In this document: positions 36,007 through 44,810 of the stretch, piece by piece | Position numbering within the stretch: position 1 is the stretch's first letter | How the letters are laid out: each line of letters begins with the position of its first letter | From: an uncultured Flavobacteriaceae bacterium | GTDB taxonomy: Bacteria; Bacteroidota; Bacteroidia; Flavobacteriales; Flavobacteriaceae | Assembly (NCBI GenBank): GCA_947500445.1 | Contig: CANMSB010000001.1 | Location: 62,001 to 126,000, forward strand | Length of the DNA stretch: 64,000 bases | Direction: 5' to 3' | Notes under the pieces: generated by a model | The model's input: only the letters and a program-made list of their open reading frames with translations | The model's database searches: none | What the model was told of the DNA's origin: nothing | Program-made: the position numbers and the translations under genes

Positions 36007-39000
36007 TTAGGTTTGCGCAAAGGCTCTTGGAGATTTTCCAAAGATTTTTTTAAAATCCCTACTAAAATTAGAAGGCGAGGAGTAACCGAGCCCATACGCA
36101 GTTTGGCTAATATTTGATTTTCCTGAACGGAGGTCCTCTACTGATTTTTCCATGCGTACCCGTAATATAAATTCTCCCGGGGAATAGTTCGTGAGGCTTT
36201 TTAATTTGCGGTAGAGTTTTGATTTTGACATGCCAAGGGCCGTTCCCAAAGTTTCATGGTTAAAGCCTTTGTCCGAACTATTTTTTAGAATCAACGATTT
36301 ACATTTCGCTATAAACGCAAGTTCGGCCGGTCGCAGGCCATCCGTAATTTTGGTCAAAGATTCTTCCTTATCGGTTTGCCCGAACTGCCCAAAAATGGTC
36401 TCCGCCCCGGTCAGTTCAGCGTACATAGGCTTTCTGGAAGGTTTTGGTTTGCCATGGTATAGGAAAACACCGCTAACGGCAAGTATAAAAACGCCTCCCC
36501 AAAACCATAAAGTTCCATAAAAGGGAGGTTTAACAATTACTTCAAGGGCGTTACCATTTCCCTCCCAAAGGGCTCCATTTTTTTGTTCTAGCAGAAAAGT
36601 ATAGTTCCCTGGTGGAATACCTGTATATCGTGCGGTATTGTTTGGGTAATCGGTGAATTTCCAATTGGTGTCATAGCCTTTGAGACGATAGCGAAATCGG
36701 GTTTTTTCAGGTTGCGCGTAATGCATTGAAGCAAAGCTTATTGCAATATTGTTTTGCGCATAATCTAGAGTAACCTTTCTTGTAAGTCCCAGGGTTGTTT
36801 GCATCCCATCCCCTGAGGTAACCGAAAGTTCATGATTGTCTACCAAAAAAGAGGTCAGGGCTAGCCGAGGGCGGTGGTAGTTTTGCCCGATACTGTCGGG
36901 ATGAAACATGCTAATCCCGTTCGGACCCCCGAACAATAGGTGTCCATCATCGCTTAGATGACCTGATTTTTCATTAAAATCATAGTTGCCCAAACCATCG
37001 GAATAATGATAATTGGTCGCCGACCGTTCTTTGACGTTAAAATTGGAAACCCCCGCTATGGTCGAAATCCACAAGTTGCCATGTTCTTCCTTTAAAATAT
37101 ATTGCAAGTTTGATGACGGCAAGCCGTTCTGGTCGTTGTAGGTTGTTATGGTTCCGTTTTTTTTATGGTATTCCAACAATCCATCTCTTCCGGTGCCCAA
37201 CCACAATACATCCTGATCGGAGTCACTCTTTACAATTGAATTGATTTCACTGTTGTGTAATACCTCATGGGCGGCTATTCCCGGAAAATTATCGATAAAC
37301 CGTTGTTCTTTTTTTGAAAACAATACCAGTCCTGCCTCTCGAGTACCTAACCATAAATACCCATCTTCATCGTCGTGTATGGAAAGTATCCAATTGTATT
37401 GCAATGCCTCCTTTCCTTCCCTTGGTTTCGGCATAAAATAACGGAACTCGTCCGTTCTCAGATCCAACTTGGTCAATCCTTCGGAAGAACTGCCGATCCA
37501 TAAAATATTCGGGTCATCCTTATCTTGGTAGATTTCCCGAACACTCCAACATCGTGCGGATTTCGGATTTTGGGGATCAAAGGTATAATTGGTAAAACGT
37601 TTGGTCCGAATATCGAATTTGGAGAGTAAGCCTTCCCAAAAGCCGACCCAAAAGACTTGTTCATTGGGATCGAAACAGCGAATGGTGCCCGCAAATTGTG
37701 ATGGCATGCCTGAAGAATTTTCCGGTGCCGCATTAAAATTTTCCCATTTTTGGGTCAAGGGGTCATAAAGATCTAATCCGGATTGTCCGCCGGCCAGTAT
37801 GCGACCATCTTTTAAGCGGTATACCCCGTACACATCCTTGGAAGTTATACTGTGCGGGTCGGATGGTTTGTTGGTGAAAGTTCGAAACCTTTTGCGTTGC
37901 AAGTTCACTTTTAAAAGCCCTTTGTCCACAGTTGAAACCCAAAGAACGTCATCGTTATCGGTATAGGCGGCGATAACATCCGATGCGTTGGAAATGCTAA
38001 GGGAGGAATTGGAATTATGTAGCAACGAATCGATACGTTGACCTTCATAATCGAATCGAAATATTCCGGGAACGTTAATCCCGGGGTAAAACCAAGGGTT
38101 TCCATGATGATCGAAGGAGACGGGAGAAAAGTTTTTGGAAACATTTTTCAATTGAAAATTGTGGTTTTCAAAAAAAGAGTGCGTTTGTGTTCGTCTTGCA
38201 TCTAATGGTTTTTCGACTCTCAGGACTGCCTCGGTGGTCGTAATCCAGAGTTCCTCCTTAAAGGGGTGTACCTTGATCGTACTGATGCTGGGTGTTCTTG
38301 GAACTGTTTTTCCATTGATCAACGGTACAAATACAAGCGTGTCGGTCAGCGTATCGAGTTTGAAAAGCCCATTTTCACCACCAGCCCATAAGGTCCCTTT
38401 ACTATCTGTGACCAAGGTGTTGATTTTTCCGAGTTCCCGCTTTTTACCATTAACAACGAAAAAGCGAACTTGTTGAAGTTTTTGGAGTTTTTTGGAACGT
38501 TGATATAAGCCATTTTCTGTGGCGATCCATACAGTTCCCCGTTTATCTTCAAAAACGTCCAGTACCGCTAAACGGTCACTTCCAAAACCCCCTAAAATTG
38601 TTTCAAAACCATTTTCTGGACCTCGGAACAACTGCAGTCCGTTATCGGAACAAACGTAAACAGATTCACTTTCCGTAACAACAACCTTGGTAGTTTGATT
38701 GGTAAGAAGACCACCGACCTTTTTAGGGTGATAATCATAGTGCTCAAATTGTTCCCTTGCATAATTGAAATGCCCTATTCCCTTTGCAGTGTAGAGAAGC
38801 CAAAAGTTCCCATTTTTATCGGGTATGATCTGTTCGATGGGACCAACGATTTTTTTTTGCCGATCTGTGGTCCTCGGGGAATAGCTTTTGAATTGGATAC
38901 CATCGAACCGTTGAAGCCCATATTCCCCGGCAAACCACATAAACCCCAAAGAATCCTGATGAATTGCATTTACATTTGGGTGCTTCAGCTTTAGGGAATG

Positions 39001-39120
39001 TTCAACAGGAACCACTTTGAAATCGGAATTAATATGCTGTCCGTAAATCAAAGCGTTCCCAATTGCCAGGAAAAACAACTGCAAAAACAAAGAGATAAGG
39101 TGCGAGGGTTTCAAAATCAA
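36007..39120 (-). CDS. Transmembrane two-component-propeller/AraC regulator without kinase domains
   Basis: A 1037-aa one-component sensor-regulator. After a signal-anchor (residues about 8-27), WD-like Reg_prop repeats (such as DSLGFMWFAGEYGLQRFDG and DKRGTVWIATENGLYQRS) fill a large periplasmic sensor to about residue 780. A Y_Y_Y domain (RFRYRLKGYDTNWKF) follows, then one membrane helix (about 868-888, LWFWGGVFILAVSGVFLY) and a cytoplasmic AraC-type helix-turn-helix at the C-terminus (ISQTAYGLGYSSPSNFSRDFKKIFG). The histidine kinase, ATPase and receiver domains of ordinary hybrid two-component systems are absent. It is divergent from the GH9 cellulase gene, its likely target. Confidence 0.85.
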   Translation of the reverse strand: MILKPSHLISLFLQLFFLAIGNALIYGQHINSDFKVVPVEHSLKLKHPNVNAIHQDSLGFMWFAGEYGLQRFDGIQFKSYSPRTTDRQKKIVGPIEQIIPDKNGNFWLLYTAKGIGHFNYAREQFEHYDYHPKKVGGLLTNQTTKVVVTESESVYVCSDNGLQLFRGPENGFETILGGFGSDRLAVLDVFEDKRGTVWIATENGLYQRSKKLQKLQQVRFFVVNGKKRELGKINTLVTDSKGTLWAGGENGLFKLDTLTDTLVFVPLINGKTVPRTPSISTIKVHPFKEELWITTTEAVLRVEKPLDARRTQTHSFFENHNFQLKNVSKNFSPVSFDHHGNPWFYPGINVPGIFRFDYEGQRIDSLLHNSNSSLSISNASDVIAAYTDNDDVLWVSTVDKGLLKVNLQRKRFRTFTNKPSDPHSITSKDVYGVYRLKDGRILAGGQSGLDLYDPLTQKWENFNAAPENSSGMPSQFAGTIRCFDPNEQVFWVGFWEGLLSKFDIRTKRFTNYTFDPQNPKSARCWSVREIYQDKDDPNILWIGSSSEGLTKLDLRTDEFRYFMPKPREGKEALQYNWILSIHDDEDGYLWLGTREAGLVLFSKKEQRFIDNFPGIAAHEVLHNSEINSIVKSDSDQDVLWLGTGRDGLLEYHKKNGTITTYNDQNGLPSSNLQYILKEEHGNLWISTIAGVSNFNVKERSATNYHYSDGLGNYDFNEKSGHLSDDGHLLFGGPNGISMFHPDSIGQNYHRPRLALTSFLVDNHELSVTSGDGMQTTLGLTRKVTLDYAQNNIAISFASMHYAQPEKTRFRYRLKGYDTNWKFTDYPNNTARYTGIPPGNYTFLLEQKNGALWEGNGNALEVIVKPPFYGTLWFWGGVFILAVSGVFLYHGKPKPSRKPMYAELTGAETIFGQFGQTDKEESLTKITDGLRPAELAFIAKCKSLILKNSSDKGFNHETLGTALGMSKSKLYRKLKSLTNYSPGEFILRVRMEKSVEDLRSGKSNISQTAYGLGYSSPSNFSRDFKKIFGKSPRAFAQT

Positions 39121-39430
39121 AAGGTTTGGTTCTTTATATGTACGTGTGCAGCAGGTTTTTTAGATTTCGGAGGATACTGGTTTAGGGGGTGCATCCCTTG
39201 GCGAGCGATTCCAGATCAAGGAGATAAAAAGCATGTTTTAGGGGCTTTTTGTCATAGCTACCATATTCGTTGGCACGAGAATGGATAATTGGGAACACTT
39301 GAATGTATTTTGGGAATATTTGACAACTTTTTATCCTCCAAGGGCCCTAATTTAGGGGTTCTTTCAAATCCTTTGAGAATGTTCGGGATTTTACGGATAG
39401 CCCCATTTAATAATCTTAAAAGCAACTTCC
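39121..39430. other. Divergent intergenic region between the propeller regulator and GH9 gene
   Basis: 310 bases expected to hold both promoters. I do not see a convincing TTG/TAnnTTTG pair on either strand, nor a clear inverted repeat. Confidence 0.4.
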
Positions 39431-42400
39431 ATGAAAAAACCATCTTCCTCTTTTTTATCGTTTATGGGTACCATTACCCTTAGTTTTATGTTTCTTTTTT
39501 GTCCCCGGGCGGCTACCGGACAAGAGTCCCCCGATCTGGTAGCCGTGGTACCCATAACAGATAAAATTTTATCACTGGAAATAGATGAAGGGCAAATTGA
39601 TTATTGGGGGGTTGGGCAAACACAGGAGGACAACATCACCTATGTTGGTCCTTTAGACCTTGTTAAGGCGGGAAATACGGCGAACTATCAAATTAGCAGT
39701 TCTGACGACGCCAACTACCAAAACCCCCAAAACCCGATATACATCGGTAGAAAGTCAAAAGCAACGGAATATAATAATCAATGGCATCCGGTACCTTATG
39801 TATGGGGGCACCAGTTGTACCTACAGCTTCCGTCCGCTTTGCGGCAGGGTAGTACGTATACGTTGAACGTTGAGAATTTGGTCGGCAACCTGAAGGAGAT
39901 CACCTTTGTTTATGATGTTGATCGGTTGCGTTCCGAAACGGTACACGTTAACATGATCGGTTTCCCAAGAAACGGCCAAAAGTTTGCATACCTCTCGCAG
40001 TGGATGGGCAATTTCGATAACGGTCCCCATCAAAAAGGAGGGCTCGATCTGGACGACAAGCTGGGCAACGAATTTCGGATACTTGAGTATCGTACTGGAG
40101 AAACGGTTTTTAGTGGAACCATTGAAAAGCGCGCCGATAAAACACTAGTGGAGAACGAAAATCAAGCGTATGGGCCAGAAAATAATTATTCGCACGCCGA
40201 TGTTTGGCAATGCGATTTTACTGCGTTCAATAGTGTTGGGGAGTATATTGTGGCGGTCGAGGGAATCGGATGTTCGTATCCCTTTGAAATAAATGATGAC
40301 ATCAATAAGGAAACCTTTTATTACGCAATGAAAGGACTGTTTTGGCAACGACAAGGTATTGTAAAGGAAATGGAAAACGGCAAAATAATGCCAAGGGACC
40401 ACCACCCGGATGATATTGTTTGGCGCTACGATAAGGATTGGGAGGGTAGCGAAACTACAAATGCCACTTTCAATACCGGTTCGCCACAGGTAAAAAACAT
40501 ATGGGGACACTACCATGACGCTGGGGATTGGGATGCTTACATTTCGCATGCAAAGACACCGATGTCGCTACTATTGTTGTACGATCTGTATCCGGGCCGA
40601 TTTTATGACGGGGAGGTAGATAATCGCTACAAGTTGGATGCCAACGATCCGCAATGGATCGATGAGGGTACAAACGGGGTTCCCGATCTGTTGGATGAAG
40701 CATCGTGGTTGATCAAATATTATCGCAGGGCGAGAACGGTACTACAACGGGATTATGGAGGAACCGGGGGCGTTCCAGGATACACCGGCCGTGATGGGAT
40801 AGAAGGTGGCGATGGTATCGTGGCCTGGACGGATTTCAGGGATTGGTATGTATCTGCGGAAAACACCGAACAAACCTTTCTGTATGCCGGTTTGGCATCG
40901 TGGTACGCGGTATGCTTAAATAAATTACACCAATTGACCGGTTCTGGCAACCACCCGGAGTTTGACGAATGGGTAAGGGAGGCAAATGAAGCGTATGCCT
41001 GGGCGAATGCACGGGGCAATTTAAATAATGAAGAACGTCGTGCGAGGGGCTTTGCTGCGGGCAATCTATTTCGCGCAACCGGTAATAGCACATATCAGGA
41101 TACTTTTCGAACTTATCGCGATTGGGAGCCCGATAGTTCCTATGGCGAGTGGTCCGGTCCAAACTCGTATGACATGGTTATCGCGAGTTATGCATTGATA
41201 CCACAGACCTTTAATGATTTGGATGTAGCCTTGCAAAACGATATCAAAACTGAAATCCGATCTAAGGCGACCGATCTAAAGGTCGACCGTTCCCAGATCA
41301 ATGCTTTTCGCAATGGAATGGAAAATTATCAATCCTTTGAATTGGGACCGTTTACAACACCCCGTATGACATTGGTTGCGGTGGCACACCGACTTACGGG
41401 AGATGAAAAATACCTGAACACCGTTCAAAACGCTGCAAATTACGTATTGGGCGGTAATCAATTGAACCTTACCTACTTGTCCGGATTGGGAGAACGGGAC
41501 GATAAGTGGGTGTTTAATCCCAATGGATGGTTGGTCAACGACTACAATAGTAAAGTGTATTATAACGAGGCCAACATTGGGTATACCTCCTATTTTGGTG
41601 CAATGAACTTTTGGTTCACCGATTCGGTCTTTTCAGAATTCTTTGCAAGGGGAGGCTCCTTCCCACAAGCTAATGATACGCCAAACGTATGGCCTGAGGC
41701 CGAATCTAAATTTTATAACAAGTTCAGCATACAAGGTGGCGAATATACCATCCACCAACAGAACAATTATATGATCTATACCATGGGCTTTTTAAAAGCT
41801 TCTTCAAATGCCTCTGGCAATCGGTATACGTTAAACCCCAGACCAACGCTTGTATTGAACCTTTCCGAAGGGCAGAATTTTTCAAAGAACGGATGCGAAC
41901 TTTCGGTATCTGCATCTGCCGATACCAGGGTAATCAAATACTATTATGAATGGCATTACATCGGGGAAAGCCGGGATGCCCAAAATAATTTTGCCTTGAC
42001 GTGGCAACCTGCTCTTGATGTCGGTGCCGAAGTATTGATTACCGCTGTGGCTTATGACGACAGGGGAAGAATATCGCTCCCAACCCCAGCGGGGGAAAAA
42101 AATGTTGTGATATCGGATTTGGGTTGTAACAACGCCATCGTACTCGGCGTGACCGTTAATGACACTGAAGGATCGGTTACCAAAGATCCTGATAAAGCGA
42201 GTTATGAATTTGGCGAATCGGTAGTGTTGACCGCAATACCAAATGATGGATATGCATTTGACCAATGGTCAGGGGCCATCGGCACAACTGAAAACCCGAT
42301 TACGATAACCATGGACGGCTCAAAGTCCATTACCGCTTCTTTTGCTCAAACGGGGGTGAGTTGTTCGAATACCGGAACAATTTTGGTGGAACGCTTCGAG

Positions 42401-43771
42401 GGTATTTTAGGAACCGCAATTTCCGACCTGACCAATTCGGTCAAGTACCCTGATAATCCCGATACCACGTACAGTGCGACCAGCTTTGAGGCGGAAACCG
42501 ATGTGTTGGACGAATATGGGCTGCGCATGCGAGGATATCTTTGCCCTCCGGTTTCCGGTAACTATCGTTTCTGGGTCGCTGGCGATGATCATGTGGCATT
42601 GTGGTTGGGAACGGGCGAGGATCCGAATTCGGCCAACAGAATAGCTTACCATACGTCTTGGACAGGACCCCGCGACTGGAATGTTTTTACAACACAAAAA
42701 TCGGCGCAGATCCAATTGGAGGCCGGTAAAAAATATTATATCGAAGCGCTTATGAAAGAGGGATACGGGTTGGACAATCTTGCCGTAGGCTGGTCGAAAC
42801 CTGGAGAACCGACGTCGGAACCATCGGAAGTAATCCCGGGAAGTTCCCTTATTCCCTATGTAGCAGGGAACGAAACCCCCAAATTATTACACCATTGGGA
42901 GTTCGACAATTCTCCCGAGGATATCGTAGGGGATAAGGATGCCAGTTTGGTGAATGGTGCGGTGTATGCCAATCAGTCCTCTGTTGGTAGTGCCTCACTG
43001 GATTTATCAGTTTCGGACCGTGCGATGGCCGAGCTTGGAACCATTGTGCTTCCCGATACGTTTACCATAACCATGTGGGCCTTTAATAACGGGGAGCAAG
43101 AGCATCAGAATTGGTTGTTGGGCAACAATGATTCAGGAGCGGAAACCGGATTTAACTTTTTTGTAAATTCTTGGGATACTACCGACGGCACTATTGCATT
43201 TCAGACCCAAGGCGAGAACAATAGTGATTTTACCAAATCCGCGGCAGGGGCTTTTCCGTTCGATCAATGGAATTTAGTGGCCCTTACCGTTTCCAATGGG
43301 AAATATGTAATATACGTAAATGGCGTTTCCGTCCACACTGGTACAGTATCCGCAGGTACCCGATTTGATAGGACATTGTTTCTGGGTGCCATGGGCAACG
43401 GGAATAGTTGGAATACGTGGAGTGGCCGTATCGATGAGGTGAAACTATATGCACGCTTACTTTCTGTTGGCGAGTTATCCGGTAAAAGCAGCGGACCAAC
43501 GGCCGTTGAACAAAAAAATGGCCTTTCCCGGACCGGTATTACACTGTATCCCAATCCAGTCAAGGAAATGGTACGAATACAGTTGGATGGGGGCAGTAGC
43601 TCCTTGTTCACGGAAATTAAGGTGTACAACATGATCGGTCAAGAATTGCATCGAGCCAAGGGAGTGAATGGAAGTTACGATTTAAACGTGGCCAAATATC
43701 CCAGTGGTATGTACTTTGTGCGTATTCTTCAAGGGGGTACGGAATCCTTAAAAAAGTTTGTTGTTGAGTAG
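39431..43771 (+). CDS. Secreted multidomain glycoside hydrolase family 9 (cellulase-type), T9SS substrate
   Basis: A 1446-aa secreted protein. A signal peptide (to about residue 30) is followed by a CelD_N-like Ig domain (about 160-285) and a GH9 catalytic domain (about 290-790). The catalytic aspartates are D363/D366 in YHDAGDWD; the probable acid is E713 in YYNEANIGY, while the usual PHHR motif is not seen. Then come an Ig-like segment (800-890), an InlB B-repeat/List-Bact-type domain (900-975), PA14 (977-1140), a LamG/concanavalin-like domain (1145-1345) and a C-terminal T9SS type A sorting signal (ITLYPNPVKEMVRIQL to the end). It probably cuts beta-glucans at the cell surface or outside. 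It is divergent from the propeller regulator; no SusC/SusD pair is near. Confidence 0.9.
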   Translation: MKKPSSSFLSFMGTITLSFMFLFCPRAATGQESPDLVAVVPITDKILSLEIDEGQIDYWGVGQTQEDNITYVGPLDLVKAGNTANYQISSSDDANYQNPQNPIYIGRKSKATEYNNQWHPVPYVWGHQLYLQLPSALRQGSTYTLNVENLVGNLKEITFVYDVDRLRSETVHVNMIGFPRNGQKFAYLSQWMGNFDNGPHQKGGLDLDDKLGNEFRILEYRTGETVFSGTIEKRADKTLVENENQAYGPENNYSHADVWQCDFTAFNSVGEYIVAVEGIGCSYPFEINDDINKETFYYAMKGLFWQRQGIVKEMENGKIMPRDHHPDDIVWRYDKDWEGSETTNATFNTGSPQVKNIWGHYHDAGDWDAYISHAKTPMSLLLLYDLYPGRFYDGEVDNRYKLDANDPQWIDEGTNGVPDLLDEASWLIKYYRRARTVLQRDYGGTGGVPGYTGRDGIEGGDGIVAWTDFRDWYVSAENTEQTFLYAGLASWYAVCLNKLHQLTGSGNHPEFDEWVREANEAYAWANARGNLNNEERRARGFAAGNLFRATGNSTYQDTFRTYRDWEPDSSYGEWSGPNSYDMVIASYALIPQTFNDLDVALQNDIKTEIRSKATDLKVDRSQINAFRNGMENYQSFELGPFTTPRMTLVAVAHRLTGDEKYLNTVQNAANYVLGGNQLNLTYLSGLGERDDKWVFNPNGWLVNDYNSKVYYNEANIGYTSYFGAMNFWFTDSVFSEFFARGGSFPQANDTPNVWPEAESKFYNKFSIQGGEYTIHQQNNYMIYTMGFLKASSNASGNRYTLNPRPTLVLNLSEGQNFSKNGCELSVSASADTRVIKYYYEWHYIGESRDAQNNFALTWQPALDVGAEVLITAVAYDDRGRISLPTPAGEKNVVISDLGCNNAIVLGVTVNDTEGSVTKDPDKASYEFGESVVLTAIPNDGYAFDQWSGAIGTTENPITITMDGSKSITASFAQTGVSCSNTGTILVERFEGILGTAISDLTNSVKYPDNPDTTYSATSFEAETDVLDEYGLRMRGYLCPPVSGNYRFWVAGDDHVALWLGTGEDPNSANRIAYHTSWTGPRDWNVFTTQKSAQIQLEAGKKYYIEALMKEGYGLDNLAVGWSKPGEPTSEPSEVIPGSSLIPYVAGNETPKLLHHWEFDNSPEDIVGDKDASLVNGAVYANQSSVGSASLDLSVSDRAMAELGTIVLPDTFTITMWAFNNGEQEHQNWLLGNNDSGAETGFNFFVNSWDTTDGTIAFQTQGENNSDFTKSAAGAFPFDQWNLVALTVSNGKYVIYVNGVSVHTGTVSAGTRFDRTLFLGAMGNGNSWNTWSGRIDEVKLYARLLSVGELSGKSSGPTAVEQKNGLSRTGITLYPNPVKEMVRIQLDGGSSSLFTEIKVYNMIGQELHRAKGVNGSYDLNVAKYPSGMYFVRILQGGTESLKKFVVE

Positions 43772-43788
43772 TGTTACTTCCTGTTTAT

Positions 43789-43826
43789 AAAAAGGGCTTT
43801 CGGTATTTCCGAAAGCCCTTTTTTAG
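43789..43826 (+). terminator. Terminator of the GH9 gene
   Basis: AAAGGGCTTTCGG (43791-43803) pairs with CCGAAAGCCCTTT (43809-43821), followed by T residues. Confidence 0.9.
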
Positions 43827-43878
43827 TATTCATTTCCAACTGCTTGGTGAAATTGCGGAAGGAGGCTGCGAGTTTTTT

Positions 43879-44619
43879 TTAATCGCGATGTACGATACTT
43901 CCCGAAATATTTTTTTGCCCTTCAAAAGAAGCGTTTCCGTAGTAGGAAATGTTGCCGCCGCTACTGGCATTGGCAACGAGCGCTTCCGTAACATAGATCT
44001 TAAGGTTTGCCCCGCTGCTGGCCTCGGCCTCGCAGGTGTTCGATTCAAAATCTTTTGCATTGACGTTACTTCCGCTACTGATATCAAAATCGGCCTGATC
44101 GGTAGTTCCTACGATTTCAAGGTTGGCGCCGCTACTGGCATCTACCTCCACATCGTCGGCATCCAAATCGATAAATAGGTTGGCACCGCTACTGGCATCT
44201 ATTTCGATACGGTCGCCCACAATGGTATTCTTGGTTTTTAAATGTGCACCGCTCGAACTTTTTAAGGCACTGACATCCGGTAACGATACGTAAACGTTTT
44301 TCGTGGCGCGGCCTATATTTTTACGGGCATGTACTTTTAGTCTCCCATTGCTGATATCGGTTCCGATCAACTCCAAAATATTCTCGTCGGCCTCCACTTC
44401 AATTTTAAATTCATCGGCTTGGGTAACATATACCATAAGACCTTCTTGAGCGGTTATCTCCGTAAAATCCTCGGAGACCGATCGCGATTCCGTAGTTACC
44501 GAACCGTTTCCTTTGGTGCCGCTTCCCCAGCTCTCCCCATTGATTTTAATGTCAAAACCACAAGAAGAAAGAAAAAGGGACAATAAAAGGGCGATCGTTA
44601 ATTTGATTAGTGTTGTCAT
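43879..44619 (-). CDS. GIN (DUF2807) domain lipoprotein
   Basis: A 246-aa lipoprotein (signal MTTLIKLTIALLLSLFLSSC) with a repetitive DUF2807 solenoid; SSGANLxxxx repeats recur at least five times (for example IEIDASSGANLFIDLDADDVEVDASSGANLEIVG). The start at 44619 is chosen because it places the lipobox cysteine at residue 20. It is the last gene of the DUF4870-NTF2-PadR-PspC-GIN operon, 191 bases after the PspC gene. In this cluster type GIN proteins may act with the PspC membrane protein in envelope stress sensing (inference). Confidence 0.85.
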   Translation of the reverse strand: MTTLIKLTIALLLSLFLSSCGFDIKINGESWGSGTKGNGSVTTESRSVSEDFTEITAQEGLMVYVTQADEFKIEVEADENILELIGTDISNGRLKVHARKNIGRATKNVYVSLPDVSALKSSSGAHLKTKNTIVGDRIEIDASSGANLFIDLDADDVEVDASSGANLEIVGTTDQADFDISSGSNVNAKDFESNTCEAEASSGANLKIYVTEALVANASSGGNISYYGNASFEGQKNISGSIVHRD

Positions 44620-44810
44620 GATGTTTGTTTTTAGCAACATTCCCACTTGCCGGGAATGCGACGGTTGATGATTGTTTTTTAACTGATGTAAAGATGCAAG
44701 TTAGGCAACATGTTTTTTAATATATGATACCGAATTGTTAAATAAAGGGGATGAACTGTAAGTCGCCACGTTAAAATCTATATTTGCTACTACAGTTTCT
44801 TTAAAAGTGG

